From Pneumocystis sp. 'macacae' (Eukaryota > Ascomycota > Pneumocystomycetes > Pneumocystales > Pneumocystaceae): a stretch of 64,000 nt of DNA. The stretch covers positions 403,564 to 467,563 of the forward strand of contig CM030731.1 of the NCBI GenBank assembly GCA_018127085.1, read 5' to 3'. The notes beneath the pieces were generated by a model, which saw only the letters and a list, made by a program, of their open reading frames with translations, was not told the origin of the DNA and made no database searches. Position 1 is the stretch's first letter. Every line of letters begins with the position of its first letter. Below, piece by piece: positions 47,925 through 57,572 of this stretch. The position numbers and the translations under genes are program-made.

Positions 47925-50900
47925 TTGGCGGGGGCGGTGGCGCGGGCGGTTAAGAGGCGGGATCCAGGGGGGCAGAATGTATATCAGGATGAAGAGATTC
48001 TTTTGGCATTGATTTTAAAAGAGGATTATAAAGAGGAAACAAAATGCAAAGAAAAACTTAAAAAATACTGTAAAGACTTAAAAGAGGCAGATGACAAATT
48101 CGAAGAAGTAGACCCAAAACTAAAAGAAATTTGTAAAGATAATGGGAAAACAGAGGCAAAATGTACAGGATTAAAAAATAAGGTTGACGAAAAATGCACC
48201 CCATTTGAAAATAAGCTCAAAACAGCAGCTAAAAAAGATATTTCAGAATTGGAAGATACGGATTGCAAAGGGAATGAACAACAATGCCTGTTTTTAGAAG
48301 GAGCATATCCTGACAAGCTTAAAGAGAACTGTAATAAGTTAAGGGTTAATTGTTATCAAAAAAAGCGCAAAGAAGTAGCAGAGGATGTCCTTTTAAGGGC
48401 GCTTAGCGGGAAGCTTAAAGAAGCAAAATCATGTAAGGAGAGGCTCAAGGAAGTTTGCTTGGAATTGAGCGGAGAAAGTGATGAATTGACGATGCTGTGT
48501 TTTGACGAGGAAAAAACATGCCAGAGTCTTATGACTAAGAAAGGGAATACTTGCAATTCTCTTAAAAGTGAAGTTGAAAAGCTTCTGGAAAAGGAAGACG
48601 AGTTACAAACGAAATGCCTACCATTACTTAAGAAATGCTACTTTTATAGCGCGGATTGCACTGGAAATGAACTGAAGTGCAAGAATCTCGAGAGTAGTTG
48701 TCAAGGAAAGGGGGTAGTTTACGAGAGACCGGGTTCAGACTTTGAGCCCACGCGACCGGGGCTTACAGTGGCAGAAGAAATAGAGCTGCAGGAGCTTTAT
48801 GGGGAGGCAGCAAGGGATGGTGTTTATATTGGGCGACCGCCTGCAAGAGATGCAACTGAACTTTTGCTCCTACTAAGTCGAGGCGATGCAGGATCACAAG
48901 TCAAAGAAAAGTGTAAAGATATACTTAAAAAAAAATGTAAAGATCTTAAAGAACATGAGCTTCTGAAGGGTTTCTGCAATAAAAGTACTAATGAAGCAAG
49001 TGATAATGGGACGAAAGAATGCGATAATTTGCAAGAAAAAGAAACAAAAAGCGCCCTAGCTCTCACTGAAAAACTCAAAAATAAAGATCTTGTTGCTGCT
49101 AGCCAAAATACATTTATTGGGTGGCATGATTTGCCAATATTTATTAGTGAGAAGGACTGCAGAACTTTGGAGTCAGACTGTCTTTATTTTGGAGGCCAAG
49201 GAGGTACAGACACGCCCTGCAGTAACCTAAGAGCGGCGTGTTACAAAAAGGGACTCGATGCTGTAGCAAATGAGGCGTTGCAAAGCAAGTTGCGGGGTTC
49301 ATTGCAGGGTTCAAATCCAACGTGGTTTGATGATCTTCAAAAAGGGATAGCAAAAGCCTGTAAGGAACTAAAAGAACAGAGTGATGAGCTGTTTGTGCTG
49401 TGCATGGACCCGAAAAACACAGCGCTTACGCTTTCAACAGATTTACGGATGAAGGCAATTTATTTGAAGGAGCTCTTGGATGAAAGACGGGATTTTCCGA
49501 CGAGAAAGGACTGCGAAGTGTTGGAGAAGAAGTGTAAGGAGCTGGGACCAGATTCAAGGGAGATTGGGTGGCCGTGTTATACACTGAATCAACATTGCAG
49601 ACGGTTGGAGAGTGCAGAAAAGTTGGAGGAGGTGTTGCTGAAGGAGGAGACAAAAGATTTGGATGACTTTAATTCGTGTGTAGAAAAGTTGGGTGAGCGA
49701 TGCAATGCTTGGAATAGGTGGAGGAATCGGTTTGCTCTTGCATGCCTGGCGCAGAATGTTACGTGCAGGATTATCACGAAGAGCGTCGAGTCCAAGTGTG
49801 CAGCATTAGACGGGCATATGAAAGCGGAAGATGTTGTAAAAAATGTGAAGGAAGATAATAGAAAAAATGAAGAAACAATATGTGCCAGTTGGATGCCATA
49901 TTGCAATAAATATATGTCGAGTTGCAAGAACTTGACGACCGAAAATGATGGAAAATGTGAGGAACTTGAAAAGGAATGCAAAACAGTCATTAAACGACTG
50001 GAATTGGAAGAGAAAGCACTCGATGAGTTAAAAGGTCACTTGACAACGGAGGAAAAATGCAAAACAACACTTGATGGATACTGCACGGAATGGAAAAAGG
50101 CAACCAATGGACTTGAAGTTCTGTGCACAGATAAAAATGGAAAAAATGATACTGAAGTTAGAGAAAAGCTCTGTGGAAAGCTAGTAGAAAAAGCGAAGAA
50201 GCTGTGTCCTGTGTTAGAAAGAAAACTTATAGAAACAAAGGAAGTGTTAATAAAAAAAGAAAAGGACTATGAAGATATCAAAAAGAAAGCAGAAAAAGCA
50301 ATAGATGCAGCAAAACTTGTTTTAGTTACAACGAAAGTAGTAGATAATAAGGCAGAAAACAAAGCACCAGGAGCAACAGGAAAAAATCAAAAACAATTCA
50401 AGCTTATTAAGAGAGATGCAACAGCAAAGACACACATTACAGAGAAGGAGTTAGAGGCATTTGATTTGGTATCTCAGGCGTTCAATTTATATGTAGAGTT
50501 AAAAGAAATCTGTGAAGACTCAGTAAAGAAGTGTGGGTTTGAAAAGGAGTGTAAAGAATGCAAAGAAGCATGTAAAACAGTAAGAAATGTATGTACAGGA
50601 TTGAAACCGCTGGAAATCAAGGAGTATGAGGCAAAGATAGAGACAAGAAACATTACAACAACAGTAACAAGTACAGTCGAGTCAGGAGAAAAAACAGTGG
50701 GCCAGGAGTGCAAATCGATTCAGACCACAGATGTATGGGTCACGAAGACATCGACGCACACCAGTACATCGACATCCACGTCAACTACTACATCTACAGT
50801 GACACTGACATCGACGAGGCGCTGTAAGCCTACAAAGTGTACGACAGGGGATGAGGCAGGGGATGTGACGCCAAGCGGGGGGCTGAAGATGACGGGATGG

Positions 50901-50951
50901 AGTGTAATGAAGGGTTTCTTGTTGGGAATGGTTATTTCGGTTATGATTTAA
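47925..50951 (+). CDS. MSG-C: CRJE-started major surface glycoprotein gene without start codon
   Basis: Intact type-I MSG frame, about 1000 codons. The reading frame starts QNLAGAVARAVKRR; the nearest upstream in-frame codon of note is a TAG at about 47,887, with no ATG in between, so it cannot be translated alone. The body has the same order of Cys-rich domains as MSG-B and D (CKERLKEVCLELSGESDEL, LRAACYKKGLD, PYCNKYMSSC, LKGHLTTEEKCKTTLDGYC), then the KEKDYEDIKKKAEKA helix, the Thr/Ser stalk and GPI signal KGFLLGMVISVMI. The 3' end is nearly identical to MSG-B, while the late body (KELEAFDLVSQAF) is closest to MSG-D: a mosaic pattern. Confidence 0.93.
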   Translation: MAGAVARAVKRRDPGGQNVYQDEEILLALILKEDYKEETKCKEKLKKYCKDLKEADDKFEEVDPKLKEICKDNGKTEAKCTGLKNKVDEKCTPFENKLKTAAKKDISELEDTDCKGNEQQCLFLEGAYPDKLKENCNKLRVNCYQKKRKEVAEDVLLRALSGKLKEAKSCKERLKEVCLELSGESDELTMLCFDEEKTCQSLMTKKGNTCNSLKSEVEKLLEKEDELQTKCLPLLKKCYFYSADCTGNELKCKNLESSCQGKGVVYERPGSDFEPTRPGLTVAEEIELQELYGEAARDGVYIGRPPARDATELLLLLSRGDAGSQVKEKCKDILKKKCKDLKEHELLKGFCNKSTNEASDNGTKECDNLQEKETKSALALTEKLKNKDLVAASQNTFIGWHDLPIFISEKDCRTLESDCLYFGGQGGTDTPCSNLRAACYKKGLDAVANEALQSKLRGSLQGSNPTWFDDLQKGIAKACKELKEQSDELFVLCMDPKNTALTLSTDLRMKAIYLKELLDERRDFPTRKDCEVLEKKCKELGPDSREIGWPCYTLNQHCRRLESAEKLEEVLLKEETKDLDDFNSCVEKLGERCNAWNRWRNRFALACLAQNVTCRIITKSVESKCAALDGHMKAEDVVKNVKEDNRKNEETICASWMPYCNKYMSSCKNLTTENDGKCEELEKECKTVIKRLELEEKALDELKGHLTTEEKCKTTLDGYCTEWKKATNGLEVLCTDKNGKNDTEVREKLCGKLVEKAKKLCPVLERKLIETKEVLIKKEKDYEDIKKKAEKAIDAAKLVLVTTKVVDNKAENKAPGATGKNQKQFKLIKRDATAKTHITEKELEAFDLVSQAFNLYVELKEICEDSVKKCGFEKECKECKEACKTVRNVCTGLKPLEIKEYEAKIETRNITTTVTSTVESGEKTVGQECKSIQTTDVWVTKTSTHTSTSTSTSTTTSTVTLTSTRRCKPTKCTTGDEAGDVTPSGGLKMTGWSVMKGFLLGMVISVMI
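47937..47960 (+). other. CRJE of MSG-C
   Basis: VARAVKRR-encoding 24-nt element, identical to that of MSG-B and one base different from MSG-D. The preceding CAGAATTTGGCG is shared with MSG-D. Confidence 0.88.
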
Positions 50952-51274
50952 GAGTGAATGAACATGGTTTGGGAATGGCATGTATATTTAAGGGAATGAT
51001 TAACATGAAGTGCATTTAACGAGACGTATTCTCGCGTAGTCTACCCATATTTTCATCTACCTGTGTTCTTTATGCCCATCCACCGCGTCTTTTATCTTCA
51101 TCTATTGTAATTCAATTTTCGCGTTTACCCCGCATTACCCCAGACAAATTTTAGATATGTCACGTGACAAGAACCTCAGCAAAAGATAAGGGGCACACAT
51201 TGACTATTCTTTGGTCTCTGCGTGAAAGCTGAAGATGAGCCAACAAACTCGGCTTTCAGGTCGTCGGTCAGAAT
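50952..51274. promoter_or_regulatory. MSG-C/MSG-D spacer with conserved module
   Basis: Starts with the 71-nt tract also found after MSG-B, then TTACCCC words at about 51,124-51,140, GTCACGTGAC at 51,159-51,168 and AGATAAGGGGCACAC at about 51,184. The order and spacing match the preceding spacer although the filler has diverged. An in-frame TGA precedes the MSG-D CRJE. Confidence 0.6.
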
Positions 51275-54200
51275 TTGGCGCGGGGGGTGGCGCGGGCGGT
51301 CAAGAGGCGGGATGCAGGGGTGAAGGATGAGATTGATGAACTGCATATTTTGGCATTGATTTTGAAAGAAAATGATCTAGAAGAAAATGAATGTAAAAAT
51401 AAATTAAAAGAATATTGTGAGCTTCTAAAAAATGCTATAATAGAAGACAAAGAAATACATGAAAAGCTTAAAGGTTTATGTGAAGATAAAAAGCGAGAAA
51501 CAAAATGCAAAGAATTGAAAAAAAATGTTGAAGCAAAATGTACTACATTTGAAAAGAAACTCAAAGAAGTGGCTGGAAAAGATATTTTGACATTGACATA
51601 TGAAGAATGCAAAGAGAATGAAAAACAATGTTTATTTTTTGAAGCAGCATGTTCTAACAAGCTCAAGAATGATTGCAGCACGTTAAGGACGAATTGCTAC
51701 CAGAAGAAGCGTGAGGAGGTAGCAGATGAAGCTCTTATGAGGGCGCTTTCTGGGAATCTTGAAAATGATGGTAAATGTAAAAAGAAGCTTCAGGAGGTTT
51801 GCCCAGAGTTGGGACAAGAAAGCGATGAATTGACGAAGAAATGCATTAATTTACACGATACATGTACGCCTTTAGTAGCTGCAACAAAAGAAAAGTGTAA
51901 GTCTCTAGAAACAGAGCTAGAAAGCGCATTAACTACTAATAAACTACAAGAAAATGGACTCTCATTACTTGAGAAGTGCTACTTTTATGAGAAAAGCTGT
52001 GAAACTGATAAGCCGAAGTGCAGCAATCTGAAAGAAAAATGCAAAACAGCAGGAATCGTTTATGTGCCACCAGGTTCAGAATTTGATCCTACGCGGCCAG
52101 AGCCTACGCTGGCGGAAAAAATAGGGTTGGGGCAGCTTTATGAAGAAGCAGCAGCAGATGGCGTTGTAATCGGGAGGGCATTAGAAGGAGATATTGTTGA
52201 TTTGTTGGTGTTTTTGTCAGGAACTGACAAATTTGATGAAACTAAGTGCAAGAATGTGCTTACAGATAAATGCAAGTCTATTGAAAATCTTGCAGGGACT
52301 ATAAAAGAAGTATGTCAGAATAAAACTCAACATGAAAACAAATGTCAAGAATATAATCAGGAGTTTGGGAAAAGAAAGGATACTTTAACTAAAAGATTTA
52401 CTGCCAGGCAATTTGGAAATGAAGTTATGTTATGGAATAAGTTACCGGAATTTCTTACTGAACATGATTGTGTGGAATTTCAATTTGAGTGTTTTTACTA
52501 TGAAGGTCAGTCTTTTGGGACACAATGCAAGAATGTTAGGGCAGCGTGTTATAAAAGAGGACTGGATGAATTGGCAAATAAAGCATTACAAGATGCACTA
52601 CGAGGGAAGTTTCATGATGAAACAGGAAAATTGTCTGAAGAGTTTCCAAAGGAACTGGTAGAAGTATGTAAAGACCTGAAAAATGAAACTAAAGAGTTAT
52701 TTGCATTATGTCTGCAGCCAGGAGAGGCAATCTTTGTGCTGGAAACAGATTTACGTATAAAGACGGGTATATTGCGAGGCCATCTGGATGAGAAGCGGGA
52801 TCTTCCGACGAGGCAGCATTGCATAGACTTGGAGAAGAGGTGTGCAGACTTGGGACAGGATTCGAGGCACATCGAGTGGCCCTGCCGGACGCTGAGGCAT
52901 CACTGCGCAAGGCTGGGCGTTGCGGAGCAGCTGGAGGAGGTCTTCTTGCAGGAGAAGGTCAATGACCTGGATAAGTTTGAGTCGTGCGTAGAAACACTGA
53001 GAGGGCGATGCAGTAGGTGGGGGAGACGGGGGAGGCAGACATTCGCGCTTGGGTGTGTCGCGCCGAACGCCACCTGCACGTACCTCACGCAAAACGTGGG
53101 CGCGAAGTGCGCCGTGCTGGGTGGGCGTATACAAACAGAAGGCGTTATCAATAAAGCGAAGGAGAAAAACACAAAGGAAGCAACATGTAGGAGTTGGATG
53201 CCGTTTTGCAATAAGTTTATGTCGAGCTGTGGGAATTTGACAGCTGAAGAGAATAAATATTGTAAAGGACTTAAAGAGGAATGCAAAACAGTCATTAGAC
53301 AGCTGGAATTGGAAGAGGAAGTAATATATGAACTAAAGGGTCACTTAAATACAAAGGAAAAATGTAAAGAAGAACTTAACAAATACTGTACAATCTGGAA
53401 AAACGCAACCAATGGACTTGAGACTTTGTGCATAAACAAAAATACTAAAAATGAAGATGAAGAAGTTAAAAAAGAACTATGTAAGAAACTAGTAGAAGAA
53501 GTCAAGAAGCGATGCCCTGGGCTAACGAAAAGGCTCACAGAGGCCAGCAAAGAACTTGAAGAGAAAGAAAAAGAGTATGAAGATATTAAAAAGAAGGCAG
53601 TAGAAGCGATGGGAAAAGCAAATCTTATTTTATCTAAAACGAAAACATCGGATAGTAAGGCAGAAAGTCAAGCAGCAGCACCAGCAGCAGTACCAGCAGT
53701 ATCTAATACAGGAAAAAATGCAGTACAGTTTAAACTTGTAAGAAGAAATGCAGCAGCAAAGGCACACATCACAGAGAAGGAGTTAGAGGCATTTGATTTG
53801 GTGTCACAGGCGTTTGGTTTGTATGTAGAGTTGAAGGAGGAGTGCGAAGATTCATTAAAAAAATGTGGGTTAAGAAAAGAATGTGAAGGATGTAAAGATG
53901 CATGCGAAAAAATAGATAAAATATGTCTAAAACTAGAACCATTGGAGGTGACGGAGCACAAGGTAGAGACATCAACGACGACGACGACAACGACGACGAC
54001 GACAACGATAGTTGGATCAGAGGCAGGAAAAGCAGGAACTGAGCAGTGCACATCAATTAGAACGACAGACACGTGGGTCACACACACATCGACGCACACA
54101 AGCACATCCACATCCACGTCGACGACGACATCGACGGTGACGCTGACGTCGACCCGGCGGTGCAAGCCGACGAGGTGCACGACAGGGGACGAGGCAGGCG

Positions 54201-54286
54201 AGGTGACGCCGAGTGGGGGGCTGAGGATGCGTGGGTGGGGCGTGAAGGGGGTGTTGTTGGGGATGATGATTTCAGTTATGATTTAG
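51275..54286 (+). CDS. MSG-D: CRJE-started major surface glycoprotein gene without start codon
   Basis: Most telomere-proximal intact MSG gene, about 1000 codons. The frame opens QNLARGVARAVKRR with an in-frame TGA upstream and no ATG, so it is a donor-type copy. Cys-rich domains follow in the usual order (KCKKKLQEVCPELGQESDEL, ECFYYEGQSFGTQCKNVRAA, PFCNKFMSSC, LKGHLNTKEKCKEELNKYC), then the KEKEYEDIKKKA helix, an Ala/Pro-rich insert (AAAPAAVPAV), a long Thr run at about 53,970-54,010, the STHTSTSTSTSTTT stalk and GPI signal VLLGMMISVMI. Roughly 52,780-53,130 and the stalk are notably GC-rich compared with the N-terminal half. Confidence 0.93.
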   Translation: MARGVARAVKRRDAGVKDEIDELHILALILKENDLEENECKNKLKEYCELLKNAIIEDKEIHEKLKGLCEDKKRETKCKELKKNVEAKCTTFEKKLKEVAGKDILTLTYEECKENEKQCLFFEAACSNKLKNDCSTLRTNCYQKKREEVADEALMRALSGNLENDGKCKKKLQEVCPELGQESDELTKKCINLHDTCTPLVAATKEKCKSLETELESALTTNKLQENGLSLLEKCYFYEKSCETDKPKCSNLKEKCKTAGIVYVPPGSEFDPTRPEPTLAEKIGLGQLYEEAAADGVVIGRALEGDIVDLLVFLSGTDKFDETKCKNVLTDKCKSIENLAGTIKEVCQNKTQHENKCQEYNQEFGKRKDTLTKRFTARQFGNEVMLWNKLPEFLTEHDCVEFQFECFYYEGQSFGTQCKNVRAACYKRGLDELANKALQDALRGKFHDETGKLSEEFPKELVEVCKDLKNETKELFALCLQPGEAIFVLETDLRIKTGILRGHLDEKRDLPTRQHCIDLEKRCADLGQDSRHIEWPCRTLRHHCARLGVAEQLEEVFLQEKVNDLDKFESCVETLRGRCSRWGRRGRQTFALGCVAPNATCTYLTQNVGAKCAVLGGRIQTEGVINKAKEKNTKEATCRSWMPFCNKFMSSCGNLTAEENKYCKGLKEECKTVIRQLELEEEVIYELKGHLNTKEKCKEELNKYCTIWKNATNGLETLCINKNTKNEDEEVKKELCKKLVEEVKKRCPGLTKRLTEASKELEEKEKEYEDIKKKAVEAMGKANLILSKTKTSDSKAESQAAAPAAVPAVSNTGKNAVQFKLVRRNAAAKAHITEKELEAFDLVSQAFGLYVELKEECEDSLKKCGLRKECEGCKDACEKIDKICLKLEPLEVTEHKVETSTTTTTTTTTTTIVGSEAGKAGTEQCTSIRTTDTWVTHTSTHTSTSTSTSTTTSTVTLTSTRRCKPTRCTTGDEAGEVTPSGGLRMRGWGVKGVLLGMMISVMI
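51287..51310 (+). other. CRJE of MSG-D
   Basis: VARAVKRR-encoding element with one silent C for T difference (GTC for GTT) from the copies at MSG-B and MSG-C. Confidence 0.88.
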
Positions 54287-54360
54287 GCTGGGTGGGCATA
54301 TTTGGGAAGGCATGTATATATATATTTAGGGAATGATGAGTGCATTTTACCGGGACGCCC

Positions 54361-54421
54361 TCCCCGCACCTCGTAGTGTGCACGTCAGCCTCCCCCGCAC
54401 CTCGTAGTGTGCACGCCAGCC
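54361..54421 (+). repeat. Two-copy 30/31-bp tandem repeat
   Basis: Units at 54,361-54,390 and 54,391-54,421 share CCCCGCACCTCGTAGTGTGC followed by ACGYCAGCC; the second has one extra C and one transition. A partial third start (CTCCGCACAC) follows. It marks the start of the non-coding subtelomere. Confidence 0.85.
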
Positions 54422-54543
54422 TCCGCACACAGTGTATTCCTGCCTCACAGTATGCCGTGTGCGCGTTGGATGCGCTTTAGATGCGTGTGGGCGTGTTTTG
54501 GACGCGTCTGGGACGCGCGTGTTTGCCCGAAATTAGTCCGAAA

Positions 54544-54698
54544 TTACCCCGCATTTACCCCGCAAAAAAATAAAATTTGTGTGGGGAAGGGCCGATAAGA
54601 GAGGGGGAGGGCGTTACCCCGCATTTGTGGCCGAAAACGGAAACGCCCACCGAAAAAGCAGAATTTGTGTGGGGAAATGTGGGGTAAATGTGGGGTAA
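54544..54698. repeat. Inverted repeat of TTACCCC/GGGGTAA words
   Basis: Left arm 54,544-54,561 (TTACCCCGCATTTACCCC) and right arm 54,681-54,698 (GGGGTAAATGTGGGGTAA) match at 17 of 18 positions, about 120 nt apart. The left arm is the same TTACCCC module found before MSG-C and MSG-D. Direct repeats of AATTTGTGTGGGGAA also occur inside (about 54,574 and 54,662). Confidence 0.8.
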
Positions 54699-55830
54699 GG
54701 CAGAGGAGAGGGTGAGGGAGGTGTGCACACAAGAATTGAGAGGGGGTGAGGGGCAGATTAAGGAATAATGTGTCGATGTTTGCACGGGATTTGCGTTGAT
54801 TTCGACTCAATTTGGCAGTAGTATGTTAGAGTTGAGATTTTTCTGGACGAAAAATGAGCACACAGTTGAGGTTGAGGTGGATAGGGGGGGTTGGGCGCAA
54901 GAAGGGGACTGGAATTGAGTGGCAGTCTCTGCACAGATCTTGGAACACACAAAGCTGGAAAGTGGTTGGGGTGTGCACGGTGCAGATAAGGCAGGGTGAG
55001 CAAGAGGTGGAGAGTAGAGAGGAGTATAAAAAGAAAACAAAAGAAGCAGAAGTAGAATTAAGTGTAGATTCGAATTAAGAATAAATAAAAAATAAAAATT
55101 TTTTTTGTAAACCAAAAGCAAGAATTGCTAAGCAGACTTGGAGGTGGTGGGTGAAAGGTGAAAATAAAAGAAATAAGAAGTAGATGTGGGAGTGAGTGAG
55201 TGTTAGACTCAGATTTAGGTTAGAATTGACTCATATTTAAAAAGTAAAGAAGAAAGTTTTTTCGAGCAGATTGAAAGTACAAGAGAATTGACGAGGTGGA
55301 GTAGATAACGAGTAAAGGGAAAAAATACAAGAGATAAAAACTAGGAGTAGAGATTGGATTGAAATTAAGCGTAAAATTAGACTAGATTTAGAAAGAAAAA
55401 GAATAGAATAAAAATGTTTTTTCAGATCAAAAGTGGAAGAATGAGGTGGAAATGAGACGATAGTGGGCAAAGATAAAATACAAGAGATAATTAAAAGTAA
55501 AAATCAGATTGGATTGCGTTTAGAAGTGGGTTTAGATTGGAGTTGGAGGGAGAAAGAATAGAGTAAAAAGCTTTTTTCTTGTAGATAAAAGACGAGCAAG
55601 AACAAGGTGGGGAGCAAGAGATGTACACCGAGTAACGAAGGGGTGTGCACCAAGCAACGAAGTATGAGGTGTGCGACATGGAAGGTGAGTGGGGGAGAGG
55701 GGGCAGGAGAGGTGCACAAGGTAAGAAGGTGGGGTGTGCGGTAGAGATAGGGTGGGAAGAAGGGGTGCACCAAGCAGCTAGTAGGAGGAGGTAGGGGAGG
55801 GGAGGGAGAGGTGGGGAGGGGTACAAGTGG

Positions 55831-55880
55831 GGGTACAAGTGCGTGTGCGCAGTGCTGATAAGGTAGGGTGTGCAGTGTGC
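55831..55880 (+). repeat. Dispersed GGGTACAAGTGCGTGTG module, copy 1 of 5
   Basis: The core GGGTACAAGTGCGTGTGCGC, then a GATAAGG word and GGGTGTGCAGTGTGC, recurs in whole or part at 55,831, 57,970, 58,704, 59,428 and 61,404. It is the most conserved short element in the array. Confidence 0.75.
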
Positions 55881-56772
55881 AGAGATAAGAGGTGGTGAAG
55901 TGGGTGGTAATGGAGATGAAGAACAGAGTAAGGAAACAAAAAAAGTAAAGGTAGAAATAAAGTAGAAGTTAGATTAACATTAGGTTAGAATTGAATTATT
56001 TTTGAGAGAGAGAATAAATTTTTTTGTAAGTCAAAAGTAAGAGCTGATAAGCAGAATTGGTGGTGGATGAGTGAAGGGTAAAATATAAAAAGATAAGAAG
56101 TGGAAGTGAATGAGTATTAGATTAGACTTGGACTTAGGCTAGAATTAAAGAGAAATAAAGGGTGAAAAGAATTTTTTGTAAACCAGAACTAGAAGAGTTG
56201 AAAAGTGTAAATAAGGTGTGTGGATAAAAAAACAGGAACCATAAGAAATAAAGAGGAGATGCAAAAATTAGATTAAAACGAGTTTAAAAGTAGATTTAGA
56301 TTAGAGTTAGAGGGGAGCAAAGAATAAAATATTTTTTGTAAATGAAGAATAAGTGAGAAGTGAGTAGAAATGAGTAAAGCAGGTGGTGGTGAATAAAAAA
56401 TAAAAAACAAAAAAAATAAGGAGCAAACACGAAAATTAGATTGAGTTGCATTTAGAAGTGAGTTTAGATTAGAGTTAAAAAAAAATAAAGAATAACGTAT
56501 TTTTCGTAAATGAAGAATAGGTGACGAGTGAGCAAGAATAAGTGAGTAGAGAGGATGGTGATGAATAAAAAATAAAAAGCATAACAGATAAGAAGCAGAA
56601 GTAAAAATTAGATTGAATTGCGTTTAGAAGTGGGTTTAAATTGGAGTTAGAAAAGAGTAAAAAATAAAAAGAATTTCTTGTAAACCAAGAGTGACGCGTA
56701 GGTGGGCAAGAATTGCTAAGTAGAGGGTGGTGGTGAATAAAACAAGAAGTATAAAAAATAAAAGGTAGACAC

Positions 56773-57454
56773 GAAGATTACATTGAATTGCGTTTAAAAG
56801 TGGGTTTAAATTAAAGTTAAAGAAGAGTAAAGAATAATGTATTTTTCGTGAATGAAGAGCGAACGACGCGTAGGTGGGCAGAAGTTAGTAGAAAATGAAG
56901 ATGAGATGAAGAATAAAACAGGAACACCAAAAAATAAGGAGCAGACACAAAGATTACATTGAAACTGGGGAGGCAGCGTGAGTAAAGAGGGCATTGCGTG
57001 CAAAGAGGATGGGTCTGAGGCAATTGCTTAAACGTGAAGAACAGAGCAGGCGGAGGCAGCGGGAGAAGGGGAGGCAAGAATACAGGGGAGAGCGCGCAAC
57101 ACGAGACGTTACATTGAGCCTCACGTGAAGAACAAAATGCAAGAAGCAGCGGACGCAGAGAGGACTAAGGTGAGGCAGGAGGTGGAGTAGGAAAGGTGTG
57201 CGAGGAGGAGGTGTGCACGAAGTAAGGAGATGGGGGAGGTGGGTGTGCACCGTGCTGATAAGGCGAGGAAGAGGTGTGCACAGTGTAGATAAGAGGTGGG
57301 GAGGTGGAGGTGATGGGAGGTGGGGAAGAACAGAGTAACAAAACAAAAGAAGTAAAAGTAGAAGTTAGATTAGCATTAGGTTAGAATTGAATTATTTCAG
57401 AGAGAGAGAATAAATTTTTTTGTAAACTAAAAATCAAGAGTTAAACAGAGTTGA
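56773..57454 (+). repeat. 680-bp segmental repeat, copy 1
   Basis: Nearly collinear with 60,191-60,869, including the GC-rich middle beginning GGGTCTGAGGCAATTGCTTA and the AGCGCGCAA stretch. A shorter version lies at about 62,958-63,150. Confidence 0.85.
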
Positions 57455-57572
57455 AGATAGTGGGTAAGTGAAGGGTAAAATATAAAAAAGATAAGAAGTG
57501 GAAGTGAATGAATATTAGATTAGACTTGGATTTAGGCTAGAATTAAAGAGAAATGAAAAATAAAAATAATTT
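57370..57572 (+). repeat. About 200-bp repeat, first of a near-identical pair
   Basis: The tract from AGCATTAGGTTAGAATTGAA to AAATAAAAATAATTTTT is almost identical at 61,570-61,770. Its left part overlaps the 680-bp repeat, so repeats are nested. Confidence 0.8.

Noticed and set aside
47881..48000. ATG at 47,881 just upstream of the MSG-C CRJE as a possible start
   Set aside because: It is in a different frame from the MSG protein, so it cannot start it; a similar out-of-frame ATG precedes the MSG-D CRJE.
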